DNA from: Narthecium ossifragum
Taxonomy: Eukaryota; Streptophyta; Magnoliopsida; Dioscoreales; Nartheciaceae
Length of the DNA: 64,000 nucleotides
Assembly (NCBI GenBank): GCA_963920575.1
Contig: OY986966.1
Location: 14,153,297 to 14,217,296, forward strand
Reading direction: 5' to 3'
In this document: in pieces, positions 56,768 to 64,000 of the stretch
How positions within the stretch are numbered: the stretch's first letter is position 1
Layout: each line of letters opens with the position of its first letter
Made by a program: the position numbers and the translations under genes
The notes under the pieces: generated by a model
What the model was told of the DNA's origin: nothing
Seen by the model: only the letters and a program-made list of their open reading frames with translations
Database searches by the model: none

Positions 56768-57264
56768 TGCATATTAAATTAAAATTCTCAATGTTTAAGA
56801 TTCGTTTTCATTTTAGTATTCTGCACAAATACCTTTAGATAATGTAATTACAATTAGAATTAATTTTATTAAAAACCCACATACTGATGTATAATTTAAA
56901 AACCCAATGATGAAAAAAAATGGTAAAAAAATAATCTATATACAATTAGATAAATAGTAATTAAAAAGTATTCAATATTAGTCTTGTTTTGTAGGGATCG
57001 ACAAGAGTTTTCCATTGATATATTATTTATTCTAAATATATCAGTAATTTTAAAGTTATATAAATTATTGTAGTTAATGTACTTTAGTTATAGGATATAT
57101 TAGTCATTTAGAATTAGATGAGAAGAATAGGAAGGGGTAATATAGGAATTATTAAAATAATAATAAAAAAATGCAGCTCGTTCTCACTGGCTGCATATAT
57201 GCAGCCTTGGGGAAGGAGCTGCATAAATGCAGTCCAAATTGCCGCCCGGTTGGAGTTGCTCTAA

Positions 57265-58080
57265 TGACTCTTTTGATATGTATTTGTATGAATTCACATG
57301 TAATCCTTTATTTCTTTAATGAAACCCATTGTTGAATGTTTGGAATGCCTTCTCTTGCAAGTGATTGTATGAATATTAGATGCTTGCTAGATGTTTGATT
57401 CAATTCCTCAAAGAAGAGGCTATGCTAGAACCAAGGCTAACACTAGGGGATGAATCCTTGATTTTAGGATAGGATCTTGAGGTACTAGAACCATTCCAAT
57501 CCATGACTATCCAATGTACCATTCATGTCTTCGATGGTGGGTTGAAGTGAGATATTAAACCCATATCAACCCAATATGTTATTCATACAAAGCATTGATT
57601 AATTGCCAACAATATGACCTTAACCCGGCGATTGTTGAGCTATGATCGAGTTAAAGCCTCAATCATGGATCTTAACCTTGTAATTTGCCGATGAGATGAT
57701 CCTAAGCTGACATCTCATTAGCGGCGAGCGCTACTAATCCTACGCTCGTCGATCCCCAATTTAGACCATTCCTTGAGTATCATTCATCTTGATTCATAGA
57801 GAAAATATTCAGACCTTAATTCGGATTGAAATTCCCTATTATTTTCTTTTTGATAAATCTTAGCCTTAATTGCTTTTAGAGTACTTTAGTTAGAATAACC
57901 AAAGAACCAATCCTATTCTTTTCAACTATCGTAGAGATTATATCACATTTACTAATTCGACCATCCAATTTCTCGAGGACTGGACCCGTACTTCCACTAA
58001 TTACGTTGTAGTTAATTAGTCGTCCGGTAATTTGTTTTGATCGCCTTTGATATACTTAACGACACATTTCAAGGCGTGTA
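57265..58080 (+). other. R5 LTR, 3' part
   Basis: Last 816 bp of the R5 LTR after Harbinger. No frame. Ends at the AAAAA spacer before the PBS. Confidence 0.75.
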
Positions 58081-58085
58081 AAAAA

Positions 58086-58103
58086 TGGTGCCGTTGTCGG
58101 GGA
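58086..58103 (+). promoter_or_regulatory. Primer-binding site, tRNA-Asp type (R5), two mismatches
   Basis: TGGTGCCGTTGTCGGGGA, which differs from the R2/R3 PBS at two positions. Both are C-to-T, as expected from decay of methylated cytosine. Confidence 0.85.
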
Positions 58104-58327
58104 ATTAGATTAGTTGAATTACCTTTTCAATATAACTCTTTACAAATAGTTTGTTTTTCGTTTCTTGTATTACAAAATCACAAAAAGAATTCTTCTTACA
58201 TAGCTATTTCTTTGCATTTGAAGGTGAAACTTTCGACTGGCGAAGCAAATCATCTACGGATCAAGACCAAAGAGTTCTTGGACCAGCCCACTGTAAAGTA
58301 TTTCTATCTTTGTGTTGTCTTGTGTGA

Positions 58328-58906
58328 ATGAATGAAGACGACCCCGAATTGGATATTACTTTACGATCATACTTAGATTCTAGAACATTTTTGCGTGTAC
58401 AACAACCTATAGCTATGGAAAACGGACATCATCCTAACGTGGATGGTGTGGACCAAGACCATAACCCTAATGGGGATTGTAGGAGTATGAAGGATTATTA
58501 TGTACCTTCTACTTTTGCTCCTATATCGGGTATACAACAACCAATAATACATGACGCCCATTATGAGTTCAAACCTCAATTTTTACAATACTTACCAAAC
58601 TTTCATGGTTTACCTAACGAGGACCCTTATGCTCATCTTGATGACTTTGTTGAAAAAAGTTCAACGGTTAAAATTCCGAATCTACCTGAGGATGCTATGA
58701 AATTAAAATTATTTCCATTTACTTTGAAAGGCAAAGCCAAGTATTGGCTTGGATCATTAGAACCTCAAACTATCACTTCATGGGTCAATTACAAAGTGCA
58801 TTTTTAGAAAAGTTTTATCCTATAGCTAAGACTCATGCAATGAGGACTGAAATAGGTACATTTCGCCAATTAGATGACGAACCATTTCATGATGCATGGG
58901 ATATGT
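58328..58906 (+). pseudogene. R5 gag, 5' part
   Basis: ATG 58328, open to 58807: acidic start (MNEDDPELDITLRSYLD), capsid entry (FHGLPNEDPYAHLDDFVEK) and the Athila signature (MKLKLFPFTLKGKAKYWLGS). A frameshift near 58785 moves the reading (LEKFYPIAKTHAMRTE, FRQLDDEPFHDAWDM) to the insertion point of the solo LTR. Confidence 0.88.
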
Positions 58907-61860
58907 TGTGAGGGCCTGTACCTCCAACCCGGTCCGACCGCGTCGGTCGAGGGTCTGGTTCGGCCGTATTGGCTGGTTGGTCTTGCTTCGTGATCTCCTT
59001 TGATCGTTGCAACTCTGGGGGTAATTTGGTAAATTACCCTAGTCGAAGTTGGTTTCACACACGCGTAGCGCACACACGGCCTTGTAATGGTGTATGTGCT
59101 TGACTAGACTATTAGAAGCATCCTATATCGGAGGATCTGGGTCAGATCGTAAAGATATGGACTTGGGCAGCTGAGATTAGTTTAACTGATTGGATGGCCA
59201 GGATTTAACTTAAGCTAATCAGATAAAAGCATCCCTTAAACCCTTCCCTCGTGCTAGAGCATCCGTCGCGATCCGCTTTGGGAGAGAGAGCAGAGGGACT
59301 CGCCGGCAACCCGATCGAGAGGAGAGACCCACGATGCACATCGTGAGAGAGTCCCGTGGCCGGAGAGGAGCTTGGCGACGACGGCGACTGCAGTTGGAGA
59401 GGCGACGACCAGCGGCAACAGCGGCTTGAGGAGACGACGATCGGCGGTGACGCACGACCGGAGAAGAGGAAGGAGAAGGCAAGCTCGGCGTTAGAGGTAG
59501 GGTTACTTCCCTAAACCTGGTTTAGGACTCTACTAGATTAGCGGGAGCTCCGTTTGAAGCATATTAGCTTAGATTGCTTGATGTTTTTCTGTCTTATGTA
59601 CTGCTATTGCCTAGATCTTTTGATGACGATGGATTTCCGATGAGAGTTCTTCTTTTCCTCTTTGGTTTTTGGTTGATTTCCTCCTCTTACTTTGGGTTTG
59701 ATCGAATTCCTCTGTTTCTGCCTTGTTTTCCTTCTCCATTCTCTTGCTATGTTTTGCGTTCGTGGTTTGTTTGTGGCTGGTGTTCTTTCCTTCTTTCCCT
59801 GCCATGGTTTATCTAGATGCTTAGTTCTTCTTTGCTGGTTTGGATGTATAGTTTCTAAGCTATGGGTTGGGCGGATGCTTGAGGTCCTCCTCAGGCCGTG
59901 TCCGATGTTTCCCTCGAGTCTGTGGGTGTTTGATCTGGAATTGCTGATGTGCACACAAGGTGCTTGTTGATTGCTTACTTGCTGTCGTAGTTTGGATTCT
60001 TGGGTTTTCATGGAGTCCATCCCCTATTTTGGTCTGCCGGAGGCTTGAGGTCCTCCTCCAAACCTTTCCTTCTCCTGAATCTGCTGGTAGTTGGTTTGGA
60101 TTTCCTAGTTATGGCTAAGTCTTCAATTGGGTTTCCAATTTGTGGTTGTTTGGGTTCCCAACTCGTGGCTCTGTCCTTGGTTTGCTGTTTGGAGTTCATA
60201 GCTAAGTTTTTGTTTTATCGCTGAGTTTAAGTTTTGGATCGCTTGGGTCGCTGGATGCCGTAGGGGGATTTGAGTGTCGAGTTCTAGATTGGACTCTGGC
60301 TGGATGGTTTGGCCCTTATTTCCCTCTGCTTTCCTTCCCATGCCTCTCCACTACCTAGGTGCATCTAAGCTTTGCTGGTTCGGGTGTTTGAAGCTAAGCA
60401 TAGCTATTCAACCCTTGCTGCTTGATGCTTCTGGAGTTTCTTCAAAGCTTGAGCGAATGGTTGCGATTGAGTTTTGGGATTTCTGTTGGATTGCTATACT
60501 TGTCGGATTTCTGTGTTTTTGGATTGTTATTACTTGCTGGCATTTGGCTTTCATGTCCTTCAGTTTTAGCTAAGGATAGACATAATCTCTCAAGTTAGTT
60601 TTATGTCAAATTTCTCCATTATCATCCCCTATCCAATTCTTATAATTACTAACAATTCCATCGAATTATGTATCATTATATCATGCTCAAGCCTAGGGCC
60701 GGCTGTGCGGCCGTTTATATTTTATTCGTGAGTTAACCAAGGGAGTAATGCCCCTTGGGAATGTTTAGACTAGTTGGGCCGAAGGTGTGCACTGTGGTTT
60801 ATGCTTTTGGATGTATGAATGCCATGGTTGGATTATATACTTAGCTATGTTATATGTTTAGCTTTGTTATAATCTCCTGGACAAGTGATTGATGATTTGG
60901 CATGTAGAGACATCTAGGTCTAGTTGTCTGATTAGGTTCATGCATGTTGTATGCATTAGAAGCATTAAGGCTAGGTGCGGGCGATGAGTCCGATCGCCGA
61001 TCCGAGGATCTCGGGTAGCTCGGATCTAGCTCTAGGACCGAGAAATGGGTAGAAGGACTAGGATGACATTGTGTGTTTATGATCTTGTGTTCATTGAGGT
61101 TCTTATATAGATATGTGCATTTGAATGGTGGTATTGAGGTGTAGAGGTCGTGTCGTTCTCTGCGTCAATCGCTAAGGGCAGTGGATGTTATCCTGTTAAG
61201 GGTTGTAGAGGTGGGAGTGCACGGAGGATGCACTTGCCCCTTGTCCTTCCCTGATCTGTAGAGGGGCGCTTGGTGATGGGTGACCCTTGTCCAGACTTGT
61301 TCTTTGTTGCCTTAGGATTGGGCAAAAATGACACAGTTGTAGTTTCCTTTTCCTTGAGAGTGTCGTAGAGTAGAACCCTACTGGGCATTGTTGCTCATTC
61401 TACCTAGGCTGCATTGGCGATGCAGGTCGATGCAGTTCGTTCTTTCAGGTGTCCTTGTAGAAGATGGCGTGATAATTCGAGGTGATCGAGGACTTGGAGT
61501 TTCGAGGAGATATTCTATAGTTCATTTACAGTTTTAATCAATGATGTATAATCTGATATATTCAAGAACAAAATTGTATGATTATTGATTCTGTTCTATT
61601 TGAGAAATGTTATAATATTCTATAATGTAGATATTGAGGAAAGTAATGATATCGAAGTTGTAAAGTTGTAAAAGTATCAAATGTACAAGTTTCTGGTGTT
61701 AAAATTATAAAGGGGATTCTGCAGATTTTTTTTTATGAATTTGATGATTAAATTGTTTAACTTTGTAGCAGTTATATATTTGTGCGCCTATTGATGATGT
61801 AAACAGGTTTAGGTGGCTCACGCCTCAATCTGGATGTGTTTTTTGGATCCGGGCGTGACA
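58907..61860 (+). mobile_element. Solo LTR, Tekay-type, in R5 gag
   Basis: TGTGAGGGCCTG...GGGCGTGACA, 2954 bp, TSD TATGT at 58902-58906 and 61861-61865. Its beginning resembles the solo LTR at 11015-13907. It has no GATCGATC array. Frames at 59219-59482, 59574-60341 and 60274-60573 have no domain. Confidence 0.94.
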
Positions 61861-61865
61861 TATGT

Positions 61866-62903
61866 TCAAGGAACTTCTAAGGAAATGCCCTCATCACCAA
61901 ATTCAAAAATGGTCTCTTGTAGATTACTTTTATAATGGACTTAGAGTACGTCATCAACAAGACGTTGATACGACGTGTGGTGGAGTATTCATGACCAACT
62001 CCTATGAGGATTCATGGGTGTTATTTGGTAAACTTATCATTAATTCACAAAATCATGCTTTCACATCTAGAAATACCCTAAATACTCATAATACCAAAGA
62101 ACAATCTCATCCTAAGGGAGTCCTAGAATTATCCGACGCCACAAGAGTAGCTCAACAAATTGATGCATTAAATAAGAAGGTTGATCAAGTCCTTGCTTAT
62201 TCTTTGAATCAACTTACTATAACTTCTCCCTCCTCAAACTACCCACCATCTCCTTCTCCTTCTTCATTGAATTATACTCCTCCACCCTCGGTAGAGTTGT
62301 GCTTTCTTTGTTCAACTCCGGGGCATAATGTGACTGAATGTCACTTAGCAAATGAGTACCCGGAACTTATACAAGAGCATATAAATGCAATATATGGACA
62401 ATCTAAGCCCAATTACAATCCATACTCAAATACCTATAATCCCGGCCAGATCATCCAAACTTCTCATGGAGAAACGTCGGACAACCATTACCATCATATA
62501 ATCCTAGACCTCCACCAATAAATACTCAAAACCCAAATTATCCTCAAAGACAACATTTTCCTTCAACATCTCGACATCAAGCTTCTTTATCAACCACCTC
62601 AACCATATCCTTCACCTCATGCACCAAATTATGCACAAACATCTTATCAACCTCAAGCTTCTTATCAACCACAACCACCTACATATCAACCTCCTCCACA
62701 AGCTACACAAGCACCTAAACATGACACTTCTCTTGAAGAAAAACTCCTTAAAGCATTGGATTATTTTGAATCAAGTACCCAATTATTGCATTCATACTCT
62801 CAATCGATTTCTAAACTTGAAATGCAAATGGGTCAACTTGCTAACTCTTTAGCAAGGAGGGAGGAATGTCGACTCCCAAGCCAACCTGTTATGAACCCCA
62901 AAT
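61866..62903 (+). pseudogene. R5 gag, 3' part
   Basis: Resumes at FKELLRKCPHHQIQKW after the TSD, then FYNGLRVRHQQDVDT, a Ser/Pro-rich linker, and a Cys/His segment (CFLCSTPGHNVTECH). The first frame ends at 62519. The reading continues in another frame (SYQPQPPTYQPPPQ, SLEEKLLKALDYFE, ISKLEMQMGQLANSLARREE) to a stop near 62902. A shift thus lies at about 62460-62530. Confidence 0.88.
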
Positions 62904-63590
62904 GACAACATTTTGTTGAATCCACCCATGAGGAGGTACAAGCGGTAACCTCTCTTCGAAGTGGAAAAACTTATCCAAATATTGAAATGTCGAAAGAAGT
63001 AGAACATGATTCTCATACATCTCATAAGCCATCATCAAGCCATGATTTACCATCACAGCCGATTGACTGAACACCATTAGAAAATAGCCCACCTATTAAT
63101 ACATATATTCCAAAAGCTCCATTTCCATCGGCTCTTATTAATCCTTCTTCACCTCCTTTCAAGAATCAAAAGCTAGAAGACATGATGGAAATTTTGAAGA
63201 GAGTCCAAATTAATCTTCGTTTACTTGATGCTATTAAAAAAATACCATTATATGCTAAATTTCTTAAAGAACTTTGCACGCATAAACAGCAAACTCGGTC
63301 TCTTGTGTCAAAGAAAATTCTTTTAACCGAGCAAGTAAGTTCAATTCTTAAATTTGATACCCCTCCTAAACTCAAGTACCTCGGAACACAAACTATTTCA
63401 TGCGTTATAAGGGATAAATTGATTGAAAATGCATTACTTGATTTAGGAGCAAGTGTAAACCTTTTACCTTATTCTTTATATCATGAATATGGGATTGGAG
63501 AACTTCAACCAACGGCAATGACACTTCAACTTGATGACAGGTCAATTAAAAAACCTAAAGGTGTAGTTGAAGATGTTTTAGTAAAATCTC
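62904..63590 (+). pseudogene. R5 gag linker and protease
   Basis: After a stop at about 62902 the frame gives VTSLRSGKTYPN, a stop near 63068, then [19 protein letters not shown] and retropepsin with DLGASVNLLPYSLYHEYG near 63439. It ends at [15 protein letters not shown], where RT sequence should follow after the second half of the protease. That half (LGRPFL) is missing. Confidence 0.88.
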
Positions 63591-64000
63591 ACGTCCTTTG
63601 TGTGCCTTGCTTGCAAAAGATACACCTTTTATTTTTGATGATTCATGCCTTCAAGCCTTTACCATTCTTCGTGATGCTCTTTCTTCGGCCCCTATTGTTC
63701 ATCCATCGGATTATTCACTTCCATTTGAATTAATGTGTGATGCATCCGATTTTGCTTTGGGCGCCGTGCTAGAACAACGGGTTGATAAACTCCCCCATGT
63801 GATTTGTTACGCAAGAAAAACCTTGATTGATGCCCAACTTAATTATACAACAACCGAAAAAGAACTTTTAGCGGTAGATTTTGCACTTGAGAAATTCCGA
63901 TCATATCTTCTTGGATCAAAAGTCATTATTTTCACCGACCATGCCTCTTTGCGATATCTAGTAGCCAAAAAAGATTCAATGCCTAGATTAATTCATTGGG
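63591..64000 (+). pseudogene. R5 RNase H fused after RT deletion
   Basis: From about 63596 the reading is [19 protein letters not shown], the end of the RT connection, then RNase H ([50 protein letters not shown]). It is in a different frame from the protease. The deletion removed the protease end and all of the RT core. The element continues past the window end. Confidence 0.9.

Larger units (their letters stand above)
53098..57261 (+). mobile_element. PIF/Harbinger DNA transposon, 4164 bp, inserted in R5 LTR
   Basis: Imperfect terminal inverted repeats GAGCATCTCCAAC (53098) and, inverted, GAGCAACTCCAAC (57261). TSD TAA at 53095-53097 and 57262-57264. It carries the two standard divergent genes: a Myb/SANT-like protein (minus) and a DDE transposase (plus), both frameshifted. 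Noncoding 56768-57230 is AT-rich; subterminal GGCTGCAT/ATGCAGCC motifs recur near both ends (53118 and 57190-57235). Confidence 0.95.
43878..58080 (+). mobile_element. R5: LTR of an Athila-type element, split by nested insertions
   Basis: Starts TGATAAATCACAAAATG at 43878. After removing the Cassandra-like unit and Harbinger (and their TSDs) about 1.68 kb remains, a normal Athila LTR size. It ends near 58080 (GGCGTGTA), five bases before the PBS; the expected CA end reads TA. Contains a GATCGATC array and TATA box. No left TSD can be assigned because the sequence before it looks like element interior. Confidence 0.75.

Noticed and set aside
59219..60573. Several frames of 60-138 codons
   Set aside because: Inside the solo LTR 58907-61860, on both strands and overlapping; no recognisable motif.

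Overview
The window is nuclear DNA of a flowering plant. A spliced plastid rhodanese/PpiC-type gene with GT-AG introns lies at the left edge, and almost everything else is plant LTR-retrotransposon sequence (Ty3/Gypsy clades Athila and Tekay, a Cassandra-like TRIM, a probable Copia LTR) plus one PIF/Harbinger DNA transposon. The wording of the rhodanese exons looks monocot, but that is only an impression.

Layout. 1-3667: six 3' exons of an STR12-like rhodanese gene. 3668-7528: its 3' flank, a 228-bp tandem duplication, a decayed N/G/Q-rich gag-like frame, a GC-rich stretch and a degenerate minisatellite. 7529-41590: a deeply nested block. R1 is a minus-strand Tekay-type chromovirus (LTR 7529-9710, integrase/chromodomain, RT/RNase H, gag). 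It is cut by a solo LTR (11015-13907, TSD GGATG) and by R2, a minus-strand Athila-type element (16189-40599, TSD GTGTC). R2 carries a rearranged Athila-related composite R3 (20524-35672, TSD GTCCC), which carries another solo Tekay-type LTR (22612-25098, TSD TGGAG). 41593-42788: an inverted RT fragment and a probable Copia-type LTR. 42943-43876: a plant-transposon-domain-like ORF ending in a purine tract. 43878-64000: R5, a plus-strand Athila-type element that runs off the right end. The R5 LTR contains a Cassandra-like solo LTR (44588-52935, TSD GATTT), itself split by R4 (44841-52811, TSD GAAGT), and a Harbinger element (53098-57261, TSD TAA). The R5 gag is split by a third Tekay-type solo LTR (58907-61860, TSD TATGT).

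The only long intact retroelement polyprotein is the 1360-residue gag(C-terminal)-protease-RT-RNase H-integrase frame of R4, plus a 387-codon frame of unknown function in R3. All other element genes are broken by stops, frameshifts, deletions or nested insertions. Insertion order can be read from the target-site duplications: R1, then R2, then R3, then the solo LTR inside R3; and R5, then the Cassandra-like LTR, then R4, with Harbinger and a Tekay-type LTR entering R5 independently.

The most unusual signal is a palindromic GATCGATC array. Sites tend to occur in pairs 21-24 bp apart, repeated every 60-85 bp. The arrays occur in LTRs of both Athila and Tekay elements, often just upstream of the LTR TATA box, and again at about 20-bp spacing inside the R2 leader and gag. 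I know of no described system that matches this.
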